Source of the DNA: Scleromitrula shiraiana
Taxonomy: Eukaryota; Ascomycota; Leotiomycetes; Helotiales; Sclerotiniaceae
DNA length: 64,000 nucleotides
Direction: 5' to 3'
Assembly (NCBI GenBank): GCA_028455995.1
Contig: JABELC010000003.1
Location: forward strand, 248,001 to 312,000
In this document: piece by piece, positions 20,562-32,618 of the stretch
Position numbering within the stretch: the first letter of the stretch is position 1
Layout of the letters: the number at the start of each line of letters is the position of its first letter
Position numbers and translations under genes: made by a program
The notes under the pieces: generated by a model
What the model was told of the DNA's origin: nothing
Databases searched by the model: none
The model's input: the letters and a program-made list of their open reading frames with translations, nothing else

Positions 20562-23165
20562 CTACATCCTAACCAACCCCCTCGCCCTCGCCCTCTCCTC
20601 CACCGTCAGCACCCAAACCATTTCCACCTCCTCCCCCTCCCCCCCAACATCCACATCAACATTAACCGCCTCCCACTCCTCCTCATCCATATTGACCAAC
20701 AACCCCACCTGCACCACCCTCGCAAACTCATCCCTCAACCTATAATTGCCCCTCGCCACCACTCCCACCAAACCCCCAAAATCCCTCTCTAACCTCTGTC
20801 CCCCCTCCACACAAACCTTTCCTCCTAGATTCCAAATCCTCCTCTCTAGTACCCTTGCGAGATATTTCGCCGTGGTTTCCAGCAGCGTGTTATACGTACC
20901 CGCAGTCATGATCCGTTGAATCGGTTTCATCAGTGCATCCCAGCCGTGTTCGAAGCGTCTGGTTACGAGTTCGATCGTTAAGGCGGGATCATCATCGGAT
21001 TCGTTTTCGATCCCGTTGGTGCTGGATATGAGATGGAAGAAGTCGGTGTTCGAGAGCGAGTAGTCTATATCTCTGAACGTATCACTGAGGACCGGTCTCA
21101 GACGCGGTTTAATAACTTGATTGAACATAACCTGCAGACCTTTGTTGATCAGTTCGCTGGATGTGGACTGGAACGATGTATTTAGATGCGTGAGGGAATT
21201 CGCCACGAACACCGCGTCGTGATTAAATGGGAAGAGATCTGTAAGAGCGGGTGGAGGAACCGATGGGTTGATGTGTGTAGATGTACCGTTTGATTCGGGG
21301 GGTTGAAGTCGTGTGATTACTATGCGGGATATGTAATCATTTGCTATGTCCAAACTATTGGTTAGGACGATGAAGGAGATGATTTTGTCTTCGGGGGGAA
21401 AGCCGCCTTGCACCATTGGTTTGGGGTAAGATTCTTCGCTCATTTTTCGATTGATCATGCGTATGAAGTCGGAGCCTAGGACTCGGCCTATGTCGGGTAT
21501 GACGGATTCGATTACGCCGCGTTGGGATGTTGATATTGCGCGTTGGAGTACTGTGTTGACGATGTACATGACATCGTCAACAGCTGATATAATGTATGGT
21601 GCATTTCCATCTATAGGTCTTGATAGGTTGAGGGATAGTCCTGTGGGAAATTCATCCAATTGAAATGCTTTCTCTACAGATCTCCTAAAGAAAAATAGAG
21701 TCATGACATTGAAAGGATCCTTTAGACAATTCGATATCTTTCGACTCAAGGCTGATTTGATTAATAAATCTGGTATAATCAACGGGTCATCTGGACTAGC
21801 TTCCGGATCCTGAGATAGTTTAGAAATCGCCTGTTGAAGAACTGGTATTGGTTTCGAACTCACCCTACACTTGCCACCTAAAAATCGAGAATATAATGAC
21901 CATCGACCTAACATAACAGCCATTTCACTCAAAAGACCATCTACCTCCTTCATATCAACACCCTCATCCTCACTAGCTCTACCATTCGCCGCACCTCCAA
22001 CAGCAGGAGAACCCGTCCTCGAAATACCAGTCGGTCTCTGATTGGTCATAAAACTCTGTACCAAGAACGAAAAAGGATAACTCTTCACATCCGTCAACCT
22101 CCTATCAACATTCTTCTCATCCCCCCACGTATCCAAAATAATCCCACCCTGAACATCCGCCTCAGCCTGCAACCTCTCAATAACCCTCACCATCTTCCCC
22201 ACCCCATAATGTCTCTCCACTAACCCCCCATGCCCCTCCACAATCTGCGCAATATGTTCAAACAACCTCGTCAGCGCCTGCGCATAAAAGAACCCCTCCT
22301 TCCCCCTAACCCCCCCAGTCCCCTCCTTCAAATTCTTCCTCGCCGTCCCCGCAACCCCTTGACAGACATACCTACCATAGACATCGAGCCCCACCTCCTC
22401 CCTCCCAATCAACGGAAACAATTTAAAAAACCTCGTCACCCTCACCCCATCCCCCTCACTCGTAGCCTTCTCAAACTCCCTCAAAAAAAGCCCACACAAG
22501 CTCTCCCTCGCGCTCTCCAGCGTCAATCCCGGCGCATCCGGCACCTCCACGCTCGGAACCGTTCTCGCCGCGAAATTCCCCTCGATGATGGATTCCGGGA
22601 TTTTCGACGCCCGCGCTATATATCCCGCTGCTGCTTCCCAGTCTTGCGGGGCCCCCATACTACCCACGACGCCATTGACGCAGGCTTTTAATTCGGCGAC
22701 TTGATCGACGACTGCGAGAGTTTCCTCGACTCTTTTCTTCTCGAGATCTAATTCTTTGACTTTGGAGCTTAGTTTTGAGGCGGTCGTGGCGGCGTTGTCG
22801 AGCATGCCGTTGCTGATTGCGCGGGTGTGGATGACATTTGTGCCGAGGTGAGCGCGCAGGAGATCGAGACGGCCGAGATCGCGGGAGAGAGAGGCTTGCG
22901 AGGAAATTAGGGATTGCAGACGGGATGTTATAGCTGCGTCGCGAGTGTGGAGATTGGAGAGGATGGTTTGAATGGAGGTTAGGGAGGATGCATCGTGGAT
23001 AGAGGGATCTGCGCCATTAGTATTTGGGATTGCAGATGGTGTTGTTGGGAGAGGGGTGGTAGGAATGCCATGTTGTAGGCCGGGTGGAGGCATTGGGTGG
23101 GTTGATGCATGGGTAGCTTTTTGGGGAAGCTTGGAGTTCATGGTCGAGGTCTCTTTAGGTGTCAT
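20562..23165 (-). CDS. COG4: Conserved oligomeric Golgi complex subunit 4 (COG4)
   Basis: A single exon of 867 residues starts at the ATG at 23165; the 18 upstream codons lack an ATG start. COG4 is a lobe A subunit of the COG tether, which captures retrograde vesicles at the Golgi. After a disordered Pro/Thr-rich start, residues about 50-160 form long helices typical of the N-terminal coiled coil (ITSRLQSLISSQASLSRDLG, KLSSKVKELDLEKKRVEETL). QDWEAAAGYIARASKIPESI follows, then RFFKLFPLIGREEVGLDVYG, a strong COG4 signature. The middle has LFFFRRSVEKAFQLDEFP and YIVNTVLQRAISTSQRG, and the C-terminal helical domain includes ETTAKYLARVLERRIW. The Pmr1 gene lies upstream on the same strand, 246 bp away. 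Codon use alternates between C-rich and G-rich blocks. Confidence 0.93.
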   Translation of the reverse strand: MTPKETSTMNSKLPQKATHASTHPMPPPGLQHGIPTTPLPTTPSAIPNTNGADPSIHDASSLTSIQTILSNLHTRDAAITSRLQSLISSQASLSRDLGRLDLLRAHLGTNVIHTRAISNGMLDNAATTASKLSSKVKELDLEKKRVEETLAVVDQVAELKACVNGVVGSMGAPQDWEAAAGYIARASKIPESIIEGNFAARTVPSVEVPDAPGLTLESARESLCGLFLREFEKATSEGDGVRVTRFFKLFPLIGREEVGLDVYGRYVCQGVAGTARKNLKEGTGGVRGKEGFFYAQALTRLFEHIAQIVEGHGGLVERHYGVGKMVRVIERLQAEADVQGGIILDTWGDEKNVDRRLTDVKSYPFSFLVQSFMTNQRPTGISRTGSPAVGGAANGRASEDEGVDMKEVDGLLSEMAVMLGRWSLYSRFLGGKCRVSSKPIPVLQQAISKLSQDPEASPDDPLIIPDLLIKSALSRKISNCLKDPFNVMTLFFFRRSVEKAFQLDEFPTGLSLNLSRPIDGNAPYIISAVDDVMYIVNTVLQRAISTSQRGVIESVIPDIGRVLGSDFIRMINRKMSEESYPKPMVQGGFPPEDKIISFIVLTNSLDIANDYISRIVITRLQPPESNGTSTHINPSVPPPALTDLFPFNHDAVFVANSLTHLNTSFQSTSSELINKGLQVMFNQVIKPRLRPVLSDTFRDIDYSLSNTDFFHLISSTNGIENESDDDPALTIELVTRRFEHGWDALMKPIQRIMTAGTYNTLLETTAKYLARVLERRIWNLGGKVCVEGGQRLERDFGGLVGVVARGNYRLRDEFARVVQVGLLVNMDEEEWEAVNVDVDVGGEGEEVEMVWVLTVEERARARGLVRM

Positions 23166-23411
23166 CTTGAGGTGTGGGGTAAGCGAGAATTGATATGTTA
23201 AATTTATATAGGTATCCACTCACCCACTACCCCATAGAATCAATCACAACTTCAAGCTTTCAAGAAGTCTACAAATAATTGAATGTGAATTCTCTTTATC
23301 TTGTTTTTAATGTACTAAAACGCATACGCCTGGGAATCTATGCACTAATCAAACTATTTATACAATTGGCCATCCATCCATCCGGACACCAAATTTATTC
23401 TCATCCCTTCT

Positions 23412-26400
23412 TTACACCACCTGACTATACCCACTACCGAGTCTCCTTCTACTCCTCGATTTCCACCACTTTCTAGCCTCATCCGCCCAAAACACCGAAC
23501 TCGTGAGAATGACCAAACCCACCAAATCCGTTAATCCCAAAGCCTCCGTCTGAAATACATCCTGAAGCCAAGGGAAATATATAACTAAAATTTGTCCACC
23601 CAAACTCAATGATACAGCCCAATTAAATAGTGTGTTTGAAAATAATCCCACCTCACCTCTGAGGACAGATTTTGATTCAGATCGACAATTCAAGGCGTTG
23701 AACATATCAAAAAGGACAAAACAGGTAAAAGTCATTGTTGTGTCCCTCTTGGTAACTTCGCCGTCAGTAAGCATCTCGTGGGAATATACCGCCATTGTAC
23801 CCAACATAATGATAGTAGCAGAGGTGAGAACGCGAGATATTAATTGACCGGTAAGAACAGGAGCATTTCTCTTTCTTGGGGGTCGAGTCATAACATCTGG
23901 GTCGACTGGTTCAACACCTAGAGATTGAGCTGGAGGTCCATCCATGATAATATCTAAACTACGTTAGCCGGTACACACAACGTATTGCATAATTTCTACT
24001 CACTAATCCATAGAATCTGCATCGCGTTCAAAGGATTCTTGAATCCCAAACACGTGCAGAAGAAAACCAAACTAAGTGCAGCAGCACTTGTGCTCAGTTG
24101 AAATGTAAGGAAGTTTTGAATATTGCTGAAAATGCCCTTGCCCTCTTCAATAGCCGTAAGTATAGTCGAAAAGTCGTCATCTGTTAATATCATATCTGCA
24201 GCTTCTTTTGCTACATCAGTTCCTTGTAATCCCATAGATATACCGATATCAGCTTTCTTAAGAGCAGGAGCATCATTGACTCCATCTCCTGTCATTGCAA
24301 CGATATCGCCACGGGCCTGTAAAGCTCTAATAATCTTCATCTTGTGATCCGGACTAGTTCTAGCGAAGACTGATGTGTTTGCAATAGCGGCTTGTAATTC
24401 TTCATCCGACATTTCCTCTATTTCGTCACCTCTCAAAACTGGTCTAACTTCCACAGAACTTGATGAATGGCTACGAGGAGTCGCTATTGGCATGCCAAGT
24501 TTCTTTGCAATTGCAACAGCGGTGGTCTCTGCATCACCTGTAATCATAATAACCTTCACACCACCGCGCATAAGACGTCGAATTGATTTGGAAACACCTG
24601 GTCGAGGTGGATCACTCATTCCAACAAGTCCAGCAAATGTGAGATTTTTGTACACGTCTTCGTTATGCGACACGTGATGATCTTGAGTTTTCAAAACAGG
24701 TGTTGAACTCCTACTTGATGGGGCTAATGATTTGGCGTGCTTAGAAACCGCTCCACTAGCAAAACCAAGAACTCGAAGTCCTTCCGATGCGAGCTTTTCT
24801 GCAGCTTGTAATGCCTCTTCTCTTCGACGGGAATCCAGAGCAACTTCGCGCCCATCCTTTGTGAGATAGTAATTACATCTTTCTAAAACTCTTTCGATTG
24901 CACCTTTGATATAAGCGTGTTCTTTTGGCGCGGAAGTACCTTCTGGTTCTAGATCACCGATTGTTACTCCCATCCATTTCCTTTCGGAACTGAAAGGAGT
25001 TTCTCCAATGCGGTGTCCTAGACCTTCGCGAATATCATGTTCCTTAAAACGATCTAACATATCAAGCATAGCAACATCTGTGGGTTGACCAACCCATCTA
25101 CTTCTCAAGATTTGACCAGGTGTATGATTCTGCGTAGATGATAGGATTGAAGCTGCCGATGCCGATGGTGCGTGGAGATGAGAAAGACGCGCATTGTTAG
25201 CTATGTTTCCTATGCGTAGTATACGAAGTGCTACAGTGTCGGGCTTTGCGTCTGCAGCTTCTTCTGAACCAACATCCAACGGAGTATCTACATCGAAATG
25301 CCACATCTTCACAGTAGTCATATGATTCATAGTGAGAGTTCCTGTAGAATGATTAGCACTTCACCAGATCCCTTGGCGACAAATCATACCTGTTTTATCA
25401 CTGCAAACCACATTGACCGACCCGAGCGTTTCTACACTTGGCATTTTTCTTACAATAGCATTGTGTCGGGCCATGCGATGTACACCAAGAGCCAAAGTGA
25501 CCGTAACAATAATGGGCAAACCTTCCGGAATGGCTGCGACAGCTAAAGATATTGAAATCGTGAATATATCCAACAAAGCCTTCCCTTGAAACCATCCAAC
25601 AAGAGAAATGACAGCGATAATGACAAAAGAAGCTTGACTAAGTTGATTGCCCAAACCATCCATAGAAAGTTGAAGTGGTGTCCTAGGGCTTTCTGTTTCC
25701 GAAACGCTCGCAGCGATTGTCCCAAAATGAGTATTTCCACCTGTCGCATACACAATTCCTTGGCCATGCCCAGACCTTACAAGGGTTCCCATGAAGGCGA
25801 TATTAGTCGTACTATTAAGTCTGATGTCAGCGCCAACGGACCCACTTCCCGGAGATGCGTAATCAGAAGATGGTGGTTCCAATGAGCTAGATTCAGGTCG
25901 AAAATCCACATGCCTAGCCTCTGCTGTGATTCGCACAGGTTCGTTCTCTCCAGTCAAATTCGACTCATCGATTGTTAAATCTGAAGCTTTTGTGACACGA
26001 ATATCGGCAGGTATACGATCTCCAGTTGTGAATAAGACAAGGTCTCCAGGTACTAACTTAGATGCCATCGCCTTAGTTGAAGCATCTTCTGCTTGTGCCA
26101 TGGAATCTCCAGATCCAGAATCCATCAATCTTTCCGTCTCTGGTATATTTTGATCGTTTGGAGGCCATGTAGGTGTTCTTTGGTTGTCAGATCTCATCTC
26201 CCCTCTAATAAGATGCGCGTGGTTTGGTACCAAATGATTCAATGCTTCAATCGATTTTTCAGAACGATATTCCTGCACAAATCCCACTGTAACCACAATT
26301 GTAACTGCTACGGCAATACTAATAGCATCATCTTTGTTTCCGACTACCACGGACGCCGCTGCGGAAGCCAATAAGAGGAGAATCAGAGTTTCTTTGAATT

Positions 26401-26815
26401 GCTTGAGGAATCGAAGCCATAATGGTTCAGGAGGTTCGTGAGGAAGTTCGTTTGGTCCTTGATCGTGTAATCTAGCAAGAGCTTCTGCGGGTGTCAATCC
26501 GGAGGTTAATGAAGTGTGTAATCGTTCTGCGGTTTCTGCGGGAGTAAGACTGGAAAATTCATCTGCTATTGACTGTTGCGCGTTAGTCGTATTAGTCGTT
26601 GGAGGTTCTGGCACATCTGAGGTTGAGCGATAACTAACTTTGGCCACGGCTGAGGAGGAACGAGTATGTCTGCTATTTGATCCGACTCTATCCCTTGATC
26701 TTTGCCTGGAATTGGGTTCTGAGTTTGGCTCCCTACCACCTCTTGGTGGAAGATTGACCATAGGTAGTAAAGTTCCCCCGGGACTTTCAGGTCTGGTAAG
26801 GCGAGACCACGACAT
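23412..26815 (-). CDS. PMR1: Golgi P-type Ca2+/Mn2+-transporting ATPase (Pmr1/SPCA)
   Basis: Three exons, 26815-25390, 25341-24004 and 23953-23412, with introns of 48 and 50 nt, give 1101 residues. Pmr1 pumps Ca2+ and Mn2+ into the Golgi for glycosylation and secretion. The N-terminal 110 residues are a disordered extension. The cation ATPase N-domain follows (TPAEALARLHDQGPNELP), then FVQEYRSEKSIEALNHLVP, DESNLTGENEP (actuator), AIPEGLPIIVTVTLALGVHR (M4), the phosphorylated Asp473 in DKTGTLT, KGAIERVLERC, MITGDAETTAVAIAKKLGMP and TGDGVNDAPALKKADIGISM. In M6, WINIIMDGPPAQSLGVEP has Asn922, Asp926 and Gln931, matching the yeast Pmr1 ion site including the Gln tied to Mn2+ transport. Intron 1 splits the Gly codon of DKTG; intron 2 splits the M6 Asn codon. 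A roughly 60-residue loop after RSEK (EMRSDNQRTPTWPPNDQNIP region) looks low in conservation. Confidence 0.95.
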
Positions 26816-28805
26816 GGTTTCAATTCCTCAATGTTTGAACTTGTTGACTATAAACTGGATAGAATATGTAGAGAACGACCAGCAAGGTATGCTGTCGTTA
26901 AGCTTGATCCTACCGCTGATGCATGCGAAATGGATTACGGTTGTTGAAACTTTTGGTAGAGCTGGAAAATAAGAATCGAGAATTGGAAGTATGTTGATTG
27001 GATACCGGTAAGGCTATATACTCATTCACAAATCAGTATAGAGGAAATATCTCTCGACTCCAACAAAACATTAAAATGATTGAAATTATAGAAGAGATCT
27101 GGATCTTTCTGTTGATTTTCTATATTTTTTCTCTTCCTTGTATGTCAATTGTAGTTCTTTTTTTTTTCTTCTTTTTTTTTTTTTCTTTTATGTATATGTA
27201 TACTTTATAAAAATCGATCCATAGAATTACGTGTCCGATATTCGCGACTTCCTTTCCCCTACCATATTCGGTTTCACCAAGTAGAAAAAGTGTAAAAGCA
27301 TTGACATCAAATAATGGAGTTTAAATACCAAAACGATACCAAAGGTCCAAAACGCATGGACTTGTGGGTTTTAATAGAAAGTCGTGAAATGTTCTAGAAG
27401 TCTAGAAGTTTAGAAGTCTAGAAGCTGTAAAATGATTGTATAACACGTATTGCTGACTACTAATCGTATTTGGATTGGATATAAACAAAAGGAGGTAGGC
27501 GTAATACGACGGAAGGTATAAAATCTATATACTGATAGGTACCATTCTCCTCATAACAGTACCGAAGAATCTGTATTAGATATCAATATAAAAATTGAAG
27601 ATATAAAGATATTAACACGACATCTAACTTTCCTCCTTTGTTCGATGAATTTGGGGCTGAATAAATGGTATCTAGCTTCAGGGGGAATAGGTCTAGGCCT
27701 ACTCCAGGGTTATTATCCATAAGCTTCATGTATGCATTCATTCACCCCTCGATACATACCTTCATGACTAAGATTCTAAAAGTGGCATCTATCTACCAAT
27801 ATTTATCAATATTGATTTGGACATTCAAATCACTTATGGACTGAGCACTTCGAATCTTTGGTTTGAGTATAAACATTCGGAGTAGTCTTTGATACTTCAG
27901 ATATCTAACATTATTGCTTCGAATCCATCTTCATATAGCATTTAAATCAGCAGTCAAACCTCCAGAGAACTGACTATCATTCCATATCTCGGATTCTATT
28001 TATATGTCTTGATACTACTCATATATTTACATCTCTGTCCACCTCAGTAGTTAGATCATTGGCCCTGGAGCGAGCTATTGAAGTTTTGAATATTCATCCA
28101 ATTAACATACAATTAGATATGAATCGTTGCTATTTCAATCTCTATATCTCAAATTGACATTCATAATCCAATTGATCTAATAGTATTTTAATATCTATCT
28201 ATATCTATAAACGGTCATTTAGAAATGGATTAGCTTGGGGGTTTCAAGCTGTTCAGGGTTGACTGACACACGCATGGATATAAATGTGGTACTTACATTA
28301 TTTACTTGATTAGGTTACCGTATTTCAAATATCAGGTACCAATTGTTAAAATACACTAAATTAAGCTCTCATATATGTACTCACCTTACCTATTAAAGAC
28401 TAGTACTAAAATACTGTAAAATGTTATCCTAATCCAAATCCCAGCCTCTTGATTCTTGTTCCTCAATCATTTTCATCATTTTACGAAAGTTCCCCCTCCC
28501 CACCACTTTATCCATCCTCTCTATCTATCTATCTATCTTCGTTGCAATCGTCATTATCCCATTTCAATACAATAAATTAATTTAGCTGATTGTTCCACTT
28601 CCATTCATTGATTGTATTTTGCTTAATTACTTGAACGCGCTCAGAGATTATAGCGGCCATCGGGAAAGCGGTCAAAATTATTACGACGCGCCATCTCACA
28701 GCAACAATCAACGTCAATAATCAACACAGAACAACGCGTCTCGAATTATTCAACTCAACCTAATAACTCTTCGCCTGAGGGCGCTACATTACCTTTGCTT
28801 TCGCT
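26816..28805. other. Divergent intergenic region, Pmr1 / Rad21
   Basis: This is 2 kb of AT-rich DNA with both promoters. A poly-T rich block lies at 27157-27186. A short TCTAGAAGT repeat lies at about 27393-27424, and a CTAT run near 28520-28540. GGACATTCAAATC at about 27819 matches the dispersed motif. MluI-box-like elements sit close to Rad21 (listed separately). No gene was seen. Confidence 0.55.
28635..28739 (+). promoter_or_regulatory. MluI cell-cycle box-like elements upstream of Rad21
   Basis: ACGCGT is at 28734-28739, 67 bp before the Rad21 ATG. Two ACGCGC words are at 28635-28640 and 28686-28691. ACGCGT is the MBF-binding site that drives G1/S genes in yeasts, including cohesin genes. 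The sites are seen; their function is inferred. Confidence 0.55.
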
Positions 28806-30831
28806 ATGTTCTATTCGGAAACCCTCTTGAGTAAGACCGGGCCTTTGGCTCGTGTCTGGCTCTCTGCAAATTTGGAGCGCAAGCTTTCAAAAAATCACAT
28901 CTTACAAGCCAGCGTCAAGGATAGTGTTGAGGCTATCGTTACACCTAATCAAGCTCCAATGGCTTTACGTTTAAGTGGACAGTTACTTCTTGGAGTTGTC
29001 AGAATTTATAGTAGGAAAGCGCGTTATTTACTGGATGATTGTAATGAGGCATTGATGAAGATCAAGATGGTATTTACTATCCCCTGCAGTCGTTAACTTT
29101 GATATTAATTATTTTCTTAAGGCCTTCCGCCTCTCTGGTAATAACGATATACCTGCTGGGCTTCATATGCCTTCTCGAGATGCTCTTATGCTTCCTGATA
29201 TGCTTACTGAGGGCGACAATCTCGAGATGCCACCAATGCCAGATGCATCATTCCTATTCTCTCAATTGGAGGAAGGTTCAGCATTGACCCGGAAACACAG
29301 AGCAGGAAGTCGGGATATAAACTTACAGGACGATTTCAATAACAGTCAATTTTTGCAAAATAGCATTGAAGATCAAAGAGCGGATGATGATGAACTTCTC
29401 TTGGATCCTGTGGACGATCTTGATCTTGATTTGGGACTCGATCTGGGTATGGACGATTTAATGAATACTAAGGGAGCTGGAGATATTAGTCTCGAATTTG
29501 GTCGAGATGCGCCAGCTGCTCGAGCACCCGAAGATGACTTACTTAGTGAAATCGATATTCAACCAAGAGCCAAAGATATTTACGATGCTGGAGATCAAGA
29601 ACCTTCGATCAATCTCGGATTTGGAAATGATGATGGCATTCAGTTTGGTGATGATGATGGAGATATTGATATGCTCAATATCGGTGGAGAGCCTGATATT
29701 TCTGCACTTCCACGAGCTCCTGAGCTTGGACGTGCTAGAATATCCGAGTCACCTCTGTCGGATATTGATGAGACAGTTGTTGCAGAAGTTGAAGCAGAAC
29801 ATCAACGTAACGCATCAGCACTTTTCGAACCCGAGGATGAATCTGAACAATCTATCTTTCGTCAACCTGCTCAACGTGCAAGAAGATTCAAGCCCTTACA
29901 ACCTGACGAACAAACCACCATTTCTAAAGTTGCTATTCAACAATCACAAGAAAATCACAATGGCATACTTCGACCTCAATCATTCTTACCACGTGATCCC
30001 CAACTTTTGGCCTTGATGGAAATGCAAAAGAATGGAGGATTTGTCTCCAATATTATGGGTGAAGGAAGAAGTATGGGTTGGGCACCTGAACTCAGAGGAA
30101 TGCTTTCACTTGATGCTGTTCGTAGAACAGGTGATTTGAAGCGTAAGCGTGATAGTGGAATTGCAGATGTAGACAGCGAACAAGAAGGTGTTCACAAATC
30201 CCCTCGACTTGATTTAGGCGAAGAAGAAGATATGGGTATCAACCTTGGCGGAGACGCAGGACTTGGTCGTGATGATACAGTACTTGCTGCAGATGGTACG
30301 ATTATGGAAATTCCAGGTGATGACGAATTTCAAATCAATATGGACGAAGATGATCACAACGTCACTTTAGGACACAGAGATTCAAGAAGCGTAACACCTG
30401 GTAACCAATTCGACGAAACTACAGCACCATTAGTACACCCCGCAGACAGCGGACCAGTATCCCAAGGAACCACTCATGCCGTGCATCTCCTCCGTGATCG
30501 CTTCGGCGCAGAAGCAGCCAATAGTCCCGACAAACGCAAGAAAGCAAGCGTTTTATTCCAGGATCTCCTTCCGGAAGCAACAACCACCCGAGCAGATGCT
30601 ACAAAGATGTTCTTTGAGGTTTTGGTCCTCGCCACTAAAGATGCGGTTAAAGTCGAGCAACAGGAATCCCATCTTGGTGGTCCCATTAGAATTAGAGGAA
30701 AGCGGGGTCTTTGGGGTGCGTGGGCTGAACGTGAGGCCGGGGGTGAGATTGCGGAGGAGCATGAGAGAGAGAATGTTCCTGCGGCTGGTATGTCGTTGGA
30801 GGCTTCGAGAGTGGTGGCGGTGGCTGCTTAG
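28806..30831 (+). CDS. RAD21: Cohesin kleisin subunit Rad21/Scc1
   Basis: Two exons, 28806-29069 and 29122-30831 (52-nt intron, phase 0), give 657 residues. Rad21/Scc1 closes the cohesin ring between the Smc1 and Smc3 heads and is cut by separase at anaphase. The N terminus has the invariant kleisin domain: MFYSETLLSKTGPLARVWL, then LRLSGQLLLGVVRIYSRKAR and YLLDDCNEALMKIKMAFR. The middle is acidic and disordered (LDLDLGLDLGMDD). It holds a separase-type site SLEFGR at residues 211-216 and a weaker APELGR at 287-292. The C-terminal winged helix that binds the Smc1 head is present (TKMFFEVLVLATKDAVKVEQ, then GPIRIRGKRGLWGAW). Length fits fungal Rad21. The 5' flank carries ACGCGT-type boxes. Confidence 0.95.
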
Positions 30832-32618
30832 AGGGGGCCTTGATTATTGAGGGGATGGGTATGAATGAAATTGCATGGATGAATGTCGCAAGAAAGACAG
30901 CGAGAAAAAGAAAAGAAAAAGAAACTTTTGTATGAATACTTACTTTACTTCATTTCATTCATTCATTCATCGGATAGCTTCTCTTGTGTTTTAATCTCAA
31001 GAAGACAGAAAGACAGAGAAACAGAAACATGGGAGAATGAAAAGTAGAAGAGAGATGGATTAGCAATTCGCAGATACTATCGTTGGGACTGGCGTCTCGG
31101 TGTCCTTTTTCTCTACTTTATCCTCTCCTCTGTTTTTCCTTCCCTTCTCTTCCTTTCTTTCCTCTCTTTTCGGCGAGGGAAGCTAAAAATTAGGGTTATG
31201 ATTGGGCGTTGTGGATGGTTGGGTGAATTTGATTTGGATTGGCTTGAATGGCATGTTTTTACTTGGTTTGGGGAGTAGGAAACGATATCCGGTGAATGGC
31301 GAATGGTGTCGCTTGTTTGTTTTGCTGTTATGGATTGTGTTTGTTTTTGTTGTGTGGCTTGGAAGGGGTTAGGAGAGGGGATGAGTTGAGATGGCTTTAG
31401 GGAGAGGGGGAGATGGGAGATTGGAAGAAAGGATTTTCAGAGATGGGATGAGAAAATGAGAGAATTTGGGCGTGAAAGGGGGGTGGATTCAGGGTATTAG
31501 GGAATTAAATTAAAATAAGCGAGAGGGGTGGAGATGGAGATGAGGATGAAGATGATGATGGAATGGGGATGTGGTTTGGGTATACACTGAGATACTCGGA
31601 TGCTAGTGATAGGTTGAAATCACTTGTTTTTTTAACTTTGTTACTTGTTCATTTGCTTGGTTGAGCCGTGTAGTTTATGTATTTGCTGTGACACATGTGA
31701 ATATAAATGATGGGTGGGATGTGATGTGGTATGATGAGTTGAGTTAAATGGCATATGGGATGTATAGGATGTGATGATGAATGAGGGAGGGTGTGAGTTA
31801 AGTAACTTGAACTGAAAATTGGTGTGCTATATATAGTATGATACATATAATACTCTCTACATACACATATCACAAAATATGATGGAAATTGAGGGAATAC
31901 TGTATGACTCAAGTAGAGAATCTATCTATGGTGTTTGATGAGAAGAGGATGAATGGAGTGGTGGGTATTTGGCTGTGAATTTTGGGGAACCGAGAGGGGA
32001 GGAAAGAGAATAAGAGGGCGGCAAAGGGGAGTATGGGTGATGGGTGGAATGGGGAGTTTGGGGTCGGGAGTATTTGGAATTAGATGGGGGAGGGCGAGGG
32101 AGGGAGGAGCAGTATGAGTGAGGTTGGGTTGATTCTCGGTGGATGATGATAGACTGATCGTTGTGGGATAGTTGGGTAGGGGATTGATTGGCGGTGCGAT
32201 GACAGAGCGATAGGGAGGAGGAAGAGAAGGAGGCTGGAATAATAAGGTTAGATTGATTAGATGATTGGTAATGTATTTTTTGGGGGCTTAACGAGAAGAA
32301 TAGGATGAGTTTGCTAACGAGGGTTTTGTTGATAGGATGTAGGAGTGGAGGGGGAGGTTTATGCTGAGAAGATTGGGGCAGTTGACTAATTCACTGAAAG
32401 TTGAATAATCGAACCACCAGCCCGAAAGGAATTTGTTAATTATTCTCACACATTCGGAGTCATGTTGATGAGTATACTCCTTGAATTAATGTGCTCACTA
32501 ACTGCATGTCTAGTTGACGCACAACCATGTCGAGCACTTACATTACAACCGTAAATCTCTCTCTACTTTTTCTTCAAGGCCTTACAGACAGGTCATACAA
32601 TAATTTCACAGTGTAGGA
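30832..32618. other. Intergenic, G/A-rich 3' flank of Rad21
   Basis: The plus strand is unusually rich in G and A from about 31150 to 32360, with GGGGAG/GGGATG words. A CATT run lies at about 30955-30970. Short frames have no recognisable domain. No RNA gene was recognised. Confidence 0.5.

Noticed and set aside
20481..20792. Pro/His/Ser-rich plus-strand frames
   Set aside because: Antisense of the G-rich 3' end of COG4.
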